64,000 nt of DNA from Astropecten irregularis (Eukaryota > Echinodermata > Asteroidea > Paxillosida > Astropectinidae). The notes beneath the pieces were generated by a model. That model had not been told where the DNA came from and did no database searches. It was given only the letters and a program-made list of their open reading frames with translations. Positions 34,301 to 46,481 of this stretch are shown here, piece by piece; within the stretch, counting starts at the first letter, position 1; each line of letters starts with the position of its first letter. The stretch lies in NCBI GenBank assembly GCA_963971285.1, contig OZ020260.1:13798798-13862797 (forward strand), in the 5' to 3' direction. Position numbers and translations under genes: made by a program.

Positions 34301-37300
34301 TGGTATGAAGGTGAATGCCACAGACGGCACCCAAACCCTTGAGAAGGACGTAAGTCTGGCCGTTCTCATCTCAATGACGGTATACCTGGCGTCTCTGGCC
34401 ATAACAGGCCTCATTGGGAACACGATGGTGATTGTTTCCGTGCTGATATCACCGAGATTACGGAACACCTCCTACACACTCGTCATCAACCTCAGCGTGG
34501 CCGATCTGTTTGTGAACATCATTGTCATCCCTCTTATCTGTGTGTCTATCTTCAACTATGGCTGGCCCCAAAACGGCTTCTGGTGTCGCTGCATTTTCTA
34601 CATCACCTCCCTCTCTGTGGGCATTTCCATGTTGACCATAACATTAATTGCTGCCAACCGCTACATCTTTGTGACAAAACCTTGTCGCCTGTACCAGAAG
34701 TTGTGCGGGCAACGGACATTAGCGATACTCATTCCATTCATATGGAGCAGTTCGGTATTCATCGTGGCCCTGCCAGAGTACGGCTTCGGCGTGATCTATT
34801 ACGATCCCATGCTCAGGGTCTGCTCCGTGGACAACTCCAACATCCAGGCCTTCTGGTACGCGGCATTTCTGCTGATTTATGGCGCATTCTCCGGTTTCAT
34901 CCTCACGCCACTGTTGTATTTTCTGACCTTCCGGGCGGTGAGCAAGAGCAAACGGCGCATCTGGGCTGCCCAGAATGGTCAGGCTGAGCGAAGCGGCAAC
35001 AACGATATCCACCACCAGAGGGTCTTACACCCCTCAGAGATTCGCATGACCAAGATGATGGCCGTCATCTACATAGCGATTATGATCTGCTGGACACCAC
35101 TGTCCTTCCTGCATTTCTTCAAGCTACACTTTGCCGTCCCAGCGACGCTACAGAGACTGGCCCTCTTGCTCATGCTGACCAATTCCTCCATTAATCCATT
35201 TCTCTACGCCTGGCTCAACTCAAATTTCCGGCGAGCCTACAGGAAAATCCTGCATTGCAATCAGCAACATGACCATCAAACAAGCCTGAATGGACTCGTC
35301 TGAGAAAAATGAAAGCCCTCCAAATCCTTAAATTATCTTGAATGAGAATTGATCCACAAAGAAGATCAGTTAAGGATTTGAGTTACCATCTCGATACAAA
35401 GTTAAAAAGCTGCAGCATGTAATAATTGTCATGATAAACGACACTTATATCACATTGTAAATTAAAACTTTCATTTAAAAATATTTCTGTATCTTTCATA
35501 TTTGTATTCCAGTCTGATACAATGAGGGAATACGTTTACGGATTTCTTTAATGATGTTAAACAAATATGTTTCATGACATTGAACTTATTTTATTGCAAA
35601 AAGCCTGATTATTAATTCTGAGCACTAAGCCGTAACAGATGTTAGGCGACCTAATTAAAATAATTTCTACGTCGACAAGAATAATCTTCATACCAATGAC
35701 TGCCACAGATGATTCCAAACTTGTTTGTGTTGTTTATCCCTAAATAATGCCAGTTAATGGCTTGAGGCTTCTGTCTGAGTGTTAAGGCCATAACAAATAT
35801 AATTAAAATGTGTACAGTATGTGAAATGTTATATTTCCTTTACCAAAATCAATGTCAAACTTACTTCAATATGATTGATTTTGAATTAGGAGGACATCAG
35901 AACATGATGTTTCAATCCTATGATCTTTTCTCAAAGGCTAAATCAATGACAGAGATACATGATAATGTAAAGCAAACTCCAAAATGAGAGAAACAGCAAA
36001 CAAACGGCCGAAAAAGGGACTAAGGAAAACATGCATTAGGGTTAGGCAGCAAAGCATAAAACAAGATAAATTATTCACATTCAAAGTGTTATGGCCTTTC
36101 AAATAGAACATGACATCGTGGACTCGAGAGAGAAGGTTTTACAGAAAAACACTCATGACAGCAGAAAAGCCCTCTAATGGACGAAGCAACTTGGGGAATA
36201 TCATCGTACTCCCTGATGGGGTAATGATAAATCAGGATAGAAGACAGTGTTGCTAGGTGAGCATGCAACGCACGCTGCGGAGCAACTAAATTCATTACAT
36301 GTCAACAGGACAATATACAAATTGTTTAATTGACTGGTTGCTCGCATACCGGTACTACAAGTACATGCCTGGATTGCCTGCATAGAAACTGTTGGCATAT
36401 GGTTGGTAATCCACACACAAAGTTCCCCAGGCTCAAACCTTAATTGTCCCCCGTCTCCCCTAAGAAAGTGCTTTAAAGGTAAAATGTACTATGGATGGTA
36501 TCCCTGGTATGTGTAACATGATGACAGGGAAAATGTCTTTGCAAAGTGAGTGTAGAAATTAGAACAGTTTCAATACAACATGGTTACAAGTTTATATATT
36601 GGTTACTTAATTTTCATATTTCTATCTCCCCGACAAAAATAAATTAATTAATATTCACGATTAATTGCACTACCAGCAAGTTTGGTGGCCTACGTGTACT
36701 AGTTGTATGGCATCTGCACTAGTATGCAGGAGGTCGTGAGTACAAAAGTACATGTACACCTGTTTCAGTGCTGGATGAAGTTGGTAATGTCATTTGCATT
36801 GGTGAACATAGTGAAGGGCAGGCTTATTTTTTGCATATTTCTCTCTCCACAACGAAAAATAACTAATATTCATGATTATATTGAGCTGCATAATGCACCC
36901 TGTGTTGATTTTTAATGATCTATTCTTCTTGGCTTGGGCCTATGGTAGATGTTTTTTGCAGTATTCTTTACCAAAACATTAAACCTTATTGTACACTGAT
37001 AGTATTTGTTTGGTTTGTTTTGATGTTTAAAAAGTACAATTACCATTGAAAATGTCAAAATATTGGAAATTCTGTGGCCAGTTTCATGGAGCTGTTAAGC
37101 CCCAAAAAATTGCTTAGCACGACATGTCTTGCTCAATGAAACAAACCACCATTAAAAATTCCATTTGATATTCATGGTCAGCAAACAACAGCCAAAGAAC
37201 AATCACAAGTGATAGTACATAACACATGGACATTTGGTTGTTAATCCTGTTTTTATTAAGACAGAAATTTCATGGTTAGCAAATCGTTGTGCTAAGCTGC

Positions 37301-40300
37301 TAAGCAGGGCTGTGAAATTTGCCCCTGGTCTTGTTGGTTGAATTGATACTTTTTTTCTGTGTGTCTGTGCTGCTATGAACGTGTCCTTTTTATAAATACT
37401 TTCTGAACAGGAGCACAATGTCTTCTGAGTTTAAAGCAAGGTGGCGAAACTTTGAATATCTTACCGAGCTTTCGGGAACCTTTTGGCCAAGAAGGACAAA
37501 GCCTGTTCAGCATCACAGAGCATCTGTGGTAAGGTGCCTATAAGGATGAGGACAAGATGAATTGGCAGAGTGGCATTACAATGCAATGATATGTGATGTA
37601 CATACATGTAGGTGGCAAGTGCGTTAGGCACTCGCCTCTCACCAATGTGGCCCGGGTTTGATCCCAGCTTGGGTCACACGTGAGTAGAGTTGTGCGTTGG
37701 TTCTCTCCTATGCTACGAGGGTTTTTCTCCGGGTTCTCCGGTTTTCCTTCACAATTCAGCAACCCAGCTGCGAGTAAGGATGATTAGCCCCCAAATTATT
37801 ATTATTATTATTATTAATGTGATGGAATGGAAGGGGCAGGAAGGATTGGGTAGAATTAGAAATGAAGAAAATTCTAGCATACCTACTGGGGCGAGGGTGT
37901 AGCCAACGACTGCAACAACAGCTCCATGCTTAGCAGGTTGCATAGCTACCAGTCCATACTGTTCCTTCCTGTACAAGCAAATCAATCAGTGGTCAATTCC
38001 AAATACCTGCTAAGCACAAAATATTTGCTTACCATGAAAAAAAAATTACTGACCAAATCTCCATATATAATGTTTACTGGGATTTTGACTTAATCAAGTA
38101 ATCGGCTACTGTTTGCATAGCACAACATTCACACAGGGTTTTGGCTACCTGTTCTTATTTAGCAAATTTGTTTCATGCTTACCGTATATGCAAATTTGGG
38201 AGCTAGAATAACTAGGTTGAGTCTTTCGGAATAAAATTGCTCTTTAGAAGGATTATTTTCTTTGAATATTATTGTCAATATTAGCATGATTCTGAAACTG
38301 TAGTGATTTAGGCTAAAGAGTTGATATCAAGTCATGACAGAGGAGTAAGAAAAACTTAGAATTTGTGATGTGTTTTTCTTATTACCTGTCGTATGGTTGT
38401 AAAACAATATTTAGTTCTTTATAGTTATCAATAAAAGTAGCATAATGCTACCTCACTGGTTATAGTTTTATTCGGTTTTCATTCTTGATGGTCGTAATTT
38501 GGTGTTACAATTGCAGAGTTTGATAATACATTACCTTGTTTCTTGCCAGTAGCCACCGTGAAAGTACACAAGAACAGGTGCATCTGTAAAAATATAAGCA
38601 AATCAACAGCCTTGAGCTCAGTAAGGCCATAAAAAAAAATTGTTGTATTGGCGTAACGGAGGTTTGGAAAATAGGGTAGGGCGGGCGGATTTTTTTTTAT
38701 TTAATTTTTCCTGGGGTATTAAATGCTTTTTCCCCTGTATTTGACGTGTCAAATAAAGACAAGAAATGACATAACAACTTTAACCAGTCTGGTTTCCATC
38801 TTTTGCTCCTTTTAAGCTTTTAATCTGCATAGAAATTTGCGATTTTTTTTTTCCCCCCATTTTTGTTTATTTATTTATTTATTATTATTTTTTTTTGGTT
38901 TAAAATGTTTACGGTCGGGGCATATTTTTGGGTCGGGCGGGTTACGCCAAAACAACAATTTTTTTTTTATGGCCTAACTGTCTCCATTAGTCTCAGTTGG
39001 TAGAGCACCGGTATGGTATTCCGGGAGGTCGCAGGTTCAAATTGTACTCCAGTCAATTTTGTCTTTGTTCTCTTTTCAATGATGACTTAAAATGATCCAT
39101 GTCAGTTTCCCTTGTGGGTTATTTAAATTGTATTATGGTTAAGAGAGGTTCAAGGTTAAAAAATTACTAGACTATCATGACTATAGGCCTTTTCCCACTA
39201 GAGCACTCATTCCCGGGCGAACTGCACCCCAGAGCCATCCCGGGGTGAACAATTTCAACCCTGGTCCTGAGCAGAGTTGAACTCACCCCGGAGAAAAGGC
39301 AATCTCGGGAATGGCTCAGGAGTGGCTCGGAGGTGACAGAGGGGTGAACATTGGAATCGTTGCTTATTTTCACCTCTGTGTCGCCCCGGGGCCACACCCG
39401 AGATTGGTCAAGTGGGAAAAGGCCTTATAGGGTTGGGTTCAACAAAAAACGGGCAATGAGATGACATGATATAATCATATTACCTTCAGTTTTATTTACA
39501 GGCAGGTATATATCCATCGATTGCATCTTTCCTTCACCATAGGATACGTCACACTCATGTTGTGTACATCTCTTTGTAGTTTCAGTCTCTGGAATTAATA
39601 TCACAAAGCAAATGAGCCGTTTCACACAAAAGATCGATCCCACGGCACGTTATACCATCCGTCATTACTGCGGTGTCCCCACCCACCTTTTGTCTGGCAA
39701 CAGAACGGAGCATAACTTCTTTTCCTGCCAGACAAAAGGCAGGCGGGGACACCGCAGTAATGATGTTGTGCAGTCGGATCGGTGTATACAGTACCATCTG
39801 TTTTGCACACGTTAAAATTAGAAATAATGTCCACTTTAATCACAGGTCAATAATGCACTGCATTCAGAGTACTTGTCTTGACTTTCCAATTGCTCATTGC
39901 TGTGTACGTGTTGTCACATACACATAAAAGTGAATGAAGAAAAATTGACTAGAGTGGGATTCGAACCAGCGACCTCCGGAATACTGTATCGGTTGCTGGT
40001 TCGAATCTCACTTCAGTCAAAATGTTATTGTTCACTTTTCCATTATTTGGTTTTCAATTAACAAGTTTGTTTTTGTTTGTTTGTTTTTGTTTGTTTGTTT
40101 TTCATCTCTGCAGATGTTCTTTGAAAATTGACTGACCTGAGGCGATTGTTCGAACAAAATGTTGTACACTGTCGCCCGGCTTAAAGCGTTTATTCCACTG
40201 CGATGGTGACACATGGTGGTCAAGATCCTGTGGCACAAAGTAAACAATGAAAACATAATGGGCTAGCCTATTTCATCAGCAAAGCATAGTTTCTTCATCT

Positions 40301-41113
40301 AAATTAGTTTTATTAAGTCCAAACTCCACTGTGATATCACAAGATTGAAAATCCCCAACTAAATGATTCCCTATAATATTCAATTTATGGCGTTCGTTAG
40401 TTGCGATGATCGTAACCCTAGGTGCGATGACCGTAACTCTAGGTCTGACATGTCAGACCTAGGGTTACGATCATCGCAAGTAGGCGTTCGTGTACATTAG
40501 TCCAACCTGGATCCAGGGGGTTGTACGTATCCTGGACCTGGCAGCAGATTTCACAAAACTTCAAATGTTGCAATGATACGTAGCATTTTGTTGCGTAACT
40601 TGCACAACATTTTAATGCCTTTGGTTGCACAAGTTATGCCTGTTTCACGAAACTTACGCAACATTTGCACATTGCGTTTAAAATATAGGCCTAACAGGCC
40701 TAATGCAACATCTCGTGAAATTGGCTGCAGGGCCCTTCAAATTTAATTAGGCCTAAACCCGTAAGGCGTAAACATGTTTACGCCTTACGGGTTTAGGCCT
40801 AATTAAATTTGTTCATAAACTTTAAACTAGAGTTCCAGCTAGGTTTGGGCAAAGTACTTGAACTTGACTTAGCAATAGCAGTTCTGTAATCATGGTAATA
40901 AACTAGAAGTACTAAGTAGAGAATAAGCCTACGGTGTAGGGCCTATTTCGTCCAGGGCAGCATTAAATGATACAATGATGCATGGCTGGCTACGTAACGT
41001 CAGTGTATTTATCGCTATTTTTTTTACCCACCTACTAGGTCAACCATGGTTAAGCAAGGATAGACACCAAGTATATTTACCTCCTTAGACAATTTGTCCC
41101 ATTCGTACACCAT
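28322..41113 (-). CDS. AFMID: Kynurenine formamidase (arylformamidase), complete 11-exon gene
   Basis: Cytosolic alpha/beta-hydrolase that removes the formyl group from N-formylkynurenine, the second step of tryptophan breakdown. Eleven exons on the minus strand (41081-41113, 40137-40227, 39484-39588, 38535-38583, 37883-37968, 37465-37537, 31511-31614, 31076-31154, 30109-30250, 28751-28855, 28322-28348) join in frame, all with GT-AG ends, to 894 bases = 297 residues (human about 303). The family oxyanion motif HGGYWQ is at residues 85-90, the nucleophile elbow GHSAG has Ser154, the acid is Asp241 in VCAEHDPP, and the base is His273 in MDHFE. The start is MVYEWDKLSKE, the first ATG in the first exon. 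Intron 6 (31615-37464) is 5.85 kb and encloses a GPCR gene on the other strand. Its start codon lies 1.36 kb beyond the RPS5 stop, on the same strand. No break was seen; the gene looks functional. Confidence 0.94.
28751..28855 (-). CDS. AFMID: AFMID exon 10, catalytic histidine
   Basis: Acceptor TTTCCAG, donor GTAGGT. Encodes ELAQAGLNATHEVIPAMDHF then ELVERLADAEHRVTK. DHFE carries the catalytic His; human has VDHFEIVENL. Confidence 0.93.
28944..29035 (-). mobile_element. tRNA-derived SINE (old copy)
   Basis: Minus strand GGGGCTGGTTAGTTCAGTTG (A-box region of a tRNA head) followed by the family's tail CTTTGTTCTTTTTTCAATG. The middle is altered. Confidence 0.55.
29105..29222 (+). repeat. Family D repeat copy
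   Basis: AATAAACTGTTACAAACTGC through AGGAGGGCCTGACATTTTGA to CTTTCTCAAAGGCT, essentially full length. Inside AFMID intron 9. Confidence 0.7.
29845..29996. mobile_element. Family H palindromic MITE
   Basis: CAGGGGTCGATTTCAC ... GTGAAATCGAGCCCAGG, with GGATAACCCATCGTA core. A second copy at 42684-42813. Confidence 0.7.
30109..30250 (-). CDS. AFMID: AFMID exon 9, catalytic aspartate
   Basis: Acceptor CTTACAG, donor GTGAGC. Encodes EEDAYRVSPITKGNLSEAAR, then LSSHCKVVNVCAEHDPPMFK and QMTTDYTR. Asp in AEHD aligns with the human catalytic Asp in GQFD. Confidence 0.92.
30281..30622. mobile_element. Family F MITE with TA flanks, next to AFMID exon 9
   Basis: Inverted ends AGGCTGAAAAATTCGTTTTT / TTTTTTTCGGCC with TTGTGTTGCCCT / AGGGCAACACAA inside, TA on both sides. 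The right-hand AFMID splice acceptor is only 30 bases away. A relative lies at 38624-38974. Confidence 0.75.
31076..31154 (-). CDS. AFMID: AFMID exon 8
   Basis: Acceptor GCAACAG, donor GTACGT. Encodes ACLISGVFDVRLIVKTYVND then SLHLT; human FFLVSGVFDLEPIV. Confidence 0.93.
31511..31614 (-). CDS. AFMID: AFMID exon 7, catalytic serine
   Basis: Acceptor CTTTCAG, donor GTGAGG. Encodes GFYLCGHSAGGQLAAMMLSV then DWSAKYGLPTDFIK. The Ser of GHSAG is the nucleophile. Confidence 0.95.
31640..31787. mobile_element. Family J element, partial
   Basis: Shares GTGCGAAAGTACGAACAATT, CTTACATGGTGTTTCCGCAA and AGCAGGCTAGTTGAAACTTT with the copy at 44776-44950. Confidence 0.6.
32295..32425 (-). mobile_element. 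tRNA-derived SINE, best preserved copy
   Basis: Head at 32319-32391 folds as a 73-base cloverleaf on the minus strand: acceptor GGCTGGA/TCCAGTC, D-arm GCTCAGTTGGTAGAGC, T-arm with TTCGAAT. Two features speak against a working tRNA: C instead of T at position 33 and mismatches in the anticodon and T stems. Internal Pol III A and B boxes are intact. The tail CACTTTTCAATG follows. Confidence 0.75.
33121..33288 (+). other. Possible 5' non-coding exon of the nested GPCR
   Basis: A perfect donor ctgag/gtaagt lies at 33289 and an acceptor ctcag at 33653-33654, on the GPCR strand and about 0.6-1.2 kb before its ATG. A spliced 5'UTR is common for receptors with a single coding exon. There is no coding evidence, and the 5' boundary given is a guess. 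Confidence 0.25.
34290..35303 (+). CDS. Rhodopsin-family (class A) GPCR, intronless coding region nested in AFMID intron 6
   Basis: A 337-residue seven-helix receptor at the cell surface; ligand unknown. Seen: N-glycosylation site NAT at 9-11; Asn44 of helix 1 (GLIGNT); Asp72 of helix 2 (LSVAD); Cys99 and Cys178, the likely disulfide; NRY at 123-125 instead of the usual DRY; Trp152 of helix 4; CWTP at 267-270 in helix 6; NPFLY at 302-306 in helix 7; helix 8 with a possible palmitoylated Cys323. NRY is typical of melatonin receptors and of the Moody/Tre1/GPR84-like group, but NPxxY is intact, unlike vertebrate melatonin receptors. I place it broadly there and do not claim a ligand. The start is the first ATG after an in-frame upstream gap; a GTG two codons earlier is not used. 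The coding region is whole. It lies antisense to AFMID, wholly inside one of its introns. Confidence 0.92.
   Translation: MDETGMKVNATDGTQTLEKDVSLAVLISMTVYLASLAITGLIGNTMVIVSVLISPRLRNTSYTLVINLSVADLFVNIIVIPLICVSIFNYGWPQNGFWCRCIFYITSLSVGISMLTITLIAANRYIFVTKPCRLYQKLCGQRTLAILIPFIWSSSVFIVALPEYGFGVIYYDPMLRVCSVDNSNIQAFWYAAFLLIYGAFSGFILTPLLYFLTFRAVSKSKRRIWAAQNGQAERSGNNDIHHQRVLHPSEIRMTKMMAVIYIAIMICWTPLSFLHFFKLHFAVPATLQRLALLLMLTNSSINPFLYAWLNSNFRRAYRKILHCNQQHDHQTSLNGLV
35461..35466 (+). terminator. Possible poly(A) signal of the GPCR
   Basis: ATTAAA, the commonest variant signal, 158 bases after the GPCR stop in AT-rich DNA. Not exclusive. Confidence 0.25.
35875..35940 (+). repeat. Family D fragment
   Basis: TTAGGAGGACATCAGAACAT ... 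CAATCCTATGATCTTTTCTCAAAGGCT-like; right part only. Confidence 0.5.
37076..37325. mobile_element. Palindromic MITE, family A1
   Basis: TGGCCAGTTTCATGGAGCTG ... GTGAAATTTGCCCC, A1 core; 140 bases upstream of AFMID exon 6 on the plus map. Confidence 0.8.
37465..37537 (-). CDS. AFMID: AFMID exon 6
   Basis: Acceptor CTTATAG, donor GTAAGA. Encodes GTLPQMLCDAEQALSFLAKR then FPKA; human GTLDHMVDQVTRSVAFVQKR. Confidence 0.9.
37883..37968 (-). CDS. AFMID: AFMID exon 5
   Basis: Acceptor TGTACAG, donor GTATGC. Encodes KEQYGLVAMQPAKHGAVVAV then VGYTLAPV; human has VVIVAYGIAPKG. Confidence 0.92.
37998..38184. mobile_element. Decayed family A2 MITE
   Basis: CTGCTAAGCACAAAATATTT, AATGTTTACTGGGATTTTGA and GCATAGCACAACATTCACAC match A2; outer ends are lost. 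Confidence 0.5.
38535..38583 (-). CDS. AFMID: AFMID exon 4, HGGYWQ oxyanion motif
   Basis: Acceptor TTTACAG, donor GTAATG. Only 49 bases; encodes DAPVLVYFHGGYWQETR. HGGYW is the family signature that helps form the oxyanion hole. Confidence 0.94.
38624..38974. mobile_element. Family F MITE
   Basis: AGGCCATAAAAAAAAATTGT ... ACAATTTTTTTTTTATGGCC, inner ends TTGGCGTAAC / GTTACGCCAA, TA at both sides; internal T-runs. In AFMID intron 3. Confidence 0.75.
38984..39080 (+). mobile_element. tRNA-derived SINE
   Basis: TCTCAGTTGGTAGAGCACCG ... GTCGCAGGTTCAAATTG, then CTTTGTTCTCTTTTCAATGA. Directly abuts the family F element. Confidence 0.65.
39181..39430. mobile_element. Family G palindromic MITE
   Basis: Ends CTATAGGCCTTTTCCCACT and AGTGGGAAAAGGCCTTATAG, 250 bases, rich in CCCCGGG and ACCCCGG inside. 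One copy only. Ends 54 bases from AFMID exon 3. Confidence 0.8.
39484..39588 (-). CDS. AFMID: AFMID exon 3
   Basis: Acceptor ATTCCAG, donor GTAATA. Encodes ETETTKRCTQHECDVSYGEG then KMQSMDIYLPVNKTE; human has VPYGDGEGEKVDIYFP here. Confidence 0.9.
39632..39787. repeat. Long imperfect hairpin in AFMID intron 2
   Basis: Inner arms of 38 bases (39662-39699 and 39726-39763; start TCATTACTGCGGTGTCCCC) with three mismatches and a 26-base loop; outer arms continue with CGATCC...GCAC against GTGC...GGATCG. Confidence 0.85.
39926..40039. mobile_element. Fold-back pair of tRNA-SINE ends
   Basis: GTGGGATTCGAACCAGCGAC on the left faces GCTGGTTCGAATCTCACTTC on the right, each followed outward by its own SINE tail (AAAAGTGAA / TTCACTTTT). 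The middle of the tRNA head is missing, leaving a hairpin. Confidence 0.7.
40137..40227 (-). CDS. AFMID: AFMID exon 2
   Basis: Acceptor GCCACAG, donor GTCAGT. Encodes DLDHHVSPSQWNKRFKPGDS then VQHFVRTIAS, matching human LENQYCPSRW...EALRTYSQIG. Confidence 0.88.
40423..40478. repeat. Hairpin with CTAGGTCTGACATGTCAGACCTAG centre
   Basis: 56-base inverted repeat centred on 40450/40451 with two mismatching pairs; left arm TGCGATGACCGTAACTCTAG. An extra direct copy of the arm (GCGATGATCGTAACCCTAGG) lies just before it. Related hairpin at 47233-47318. Confidence 0.85.
40538..40730. mobile_element. Palindromic MITE with GATTTCACAAAAC ends
   Basis: CAGCAGATTTCACAAAACTT ... CTCGTGAAATTGGCTGCAG; internal GTTGCGTAACTTGCACAAC symmetry. 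Confidence 0.65.
40738..40811. repeat. Perfect 74-bp palindrome
   Basis: Both halves (40738-40774 and 40775-40811) are exact reverse complements with no spacer; centre AACATGTT, arm starts CAAATTTAATTAGGCCTAAA. In AFMID intron 1, about 300 bases from exon 1. Confidence 0.97.
41081..41113 (-). CDS. AFMID: AFMID exon 1 (start codon)
   Basis: ATG complement at 41111-41113; encodes MVYEWDKLSKE, then donor GTAAAT. Thirty-three bases, phase 0 exit. Confidence 0.85.
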
Positions 41114-41239
41114 GCTGACAACAATCTTTTGCAAGAAACACAAAAACGGAAATAACAGCCAACAGGCGTTTCTAAGCTTCGCGAGTCCTTAGCATGCATC
41201 AGTCTGCATCTCTGTGGTCCAATGATATTTTCGGAAATA

Positions 41240-41254
41240 GCGCCCTCTTGTGAG
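41240..41254 (-). promoter_or_regulatory. CTCF-like motif upstream of AFMID
   Basis: GCGCCCTCTTGTGAG; reverse complement CTCACAAGAGGGCGC resembles the CTCF core. Confidence 0.35.
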
Positions 41255-41321
41255 GTCTAGATCGGTGTTTGCCGGTAGTTCCTTCTGTCAAATTTCATCT
41301 TATTCTCAATAATTTTTAAGT

Positions 41322-41369
41322 CATTGAAAAGTGAACAAAGAAACATTGACTGGAGCGGGGTTCGAACCA
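41322..41369 (-). mobile_element. SINE tail and T-arm fragment
   Basis: CATTGAAAAGTGAACAAAGA and GCGGGGTTCGAACC, then the match stops. Confidence 0.6.
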
Positions 41370-41487
41370 GTCAGTTTCTCTTGATGTTATTTGATGATGA
41401 TTTTAACAATTTTAATATATAGGTGTTTTTAATTCTTGCATAAATTTGTTGACATTACCCATGATAAAATAATATTAATTGTCAATA

Positions 41488-41951
41488 TTTCAGCCTTTGA
41501 GAAAGATCCAGCTAGACAGGCGCGGTTCTACGGGGGGGGGGGGGGGGGGGGGTTTGGGGGGCTAGGGGGGGGGGGGGGGCTGTAGCCCCCCAAAAATTTT
41601 GTCTAGCCCCCCAAAAAAATGCAAGTGAAAAAAAATAATTCTTGACAATACTGGATTTTTTTCAGTTATTAAGCGCCAATTACATTAAAAAACGCGTTGT
41701 GTGGCCTATAATGTGCATGTTTTTCGACCCCTAATAAGACATAGCAGAAGCGAGTGTTAGAAGTACCCAAAATATTGGGTCTTCTAGCCCCCCCAAAAAT
41801 AATGGCTCTTCTAGCCCCCAAAAAATGTTGGCTCTAGAACCTGCAGCTAGGATCGAAATGTCAGGCCCTCCAAAATCCTATTTCTAAGCATTTTATACAT
41901 TTCAGGTCATTTTTTTGGTTGGTGAACAGTTTGCAGCAGTTTATTACTTCA
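41488..41951 (-). repeat. Family D copy split by an insertion
   Basis: The left piece ends GAGAAAGATCCAGCTAGA and the right piece resumes CAGCTAGGATCGAAATGTCA, running to GTTTGCAGCAGTTTATTACT. The gap is the hAT-type element at 41517-41843. Confidence 0.8.
41517..41843. mobile_element. hAT-type non-autonomous element with G-tract
   Basis: Starts CAGGCGCGGTTCTA and ends TCTAGAACCTG; flanked by 8-base duplications CAGCTAGA (41509-41516) and CAGCTAGG (41844-41851), one base different. Contains long G runs (41531-41570) and CTAGCCCCCCAAAA motifs. 327 bases, no coding. Confidence 0.85.
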
Positions 41952-42154
41952 TTGATCATGTCATTATTGAATAATTCGCCTTTTAAAATCCCCTTTGTTG
42001 TTAATAAGCTAATGTATTTCAATGTGCTATTGCCACGCTTTCTCTGGTCTGATCGGAGCACTAGTAATTAAAATCTGACTAAGGACAAACAATCAAAAGA
42101 AATTCACATCAAACACAATTTGAATTGCTTTCCCAGCTTCTCGAATTATGTGAT

Positions 42155-42160
42155 TTTATT
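42155..42160 (-). terminator. RPS5: Possible RPS5 poly(A) signal
   Basis: AATAAA on the minus strand, 314 bases past the stop; the first such signal seen after the stop. Confidence 0.4.
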
Positions 42161-42473
42161 TCATCCATTTCCTCCAACTATATCGAAAGTGATGATGATG
42201 GAATCTTCTGAACACTTACTAATGTGTTATAACTGTCAAATGAGACATTTACTGTGAGTTTTTTTTCAATTTTCAAATTGACGTCAAGGATTGTGGTTTT
42301 CATTCCGATAGTCAAGTTTGCCAATGTTTTTAAGATAAATATTCTTTTCTGGTGAAAATTCTGTTTTCCAACAACAATTCTTGTCGTGAAAGGGTGGTTT
42401 CTTGAACCAAGTGCACTGTGTTGGCCCATGGTTTTGGGTTCTCTGTGATGAGTGAATGATTGTTGGTGACATC

Positions 42474-46447
<3,974 letters not shown>

Positions 46448-46481
46448 CGACAACGGGTTTCAGAGGCTACGATCAGGGAGC

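Larger units (their letters stand above)
31615..37464 (-). other. AFMID intron 6
   Basis: 5.85 kb. Contains a family J copy (31640-31787), a SINE (32295-32425), the GPCR gene and its possible 5' exons (33121-35303), a family D fragment (35875-35940) and an A1 MITE (37076-37325). 32430-33100 and 35950-37070 hold nothing I can support. Confidence 0.75.
41114..42473. other. AFMID upstream region and RPS5 3' flank
   Basis: Includes a CTCF-like motif 127 bases upstream of the AFMID start codon, a SINE fragment, a family D copy split by a hAT-type insertion, and the RPS5 3'UTR. Confidence 0.7.

Noticed and set aside
34583-35015. Alternative frames overlapping the GPCR on both strands
   Set aside because: Shadows of the receptor in other frames; no family motifs.
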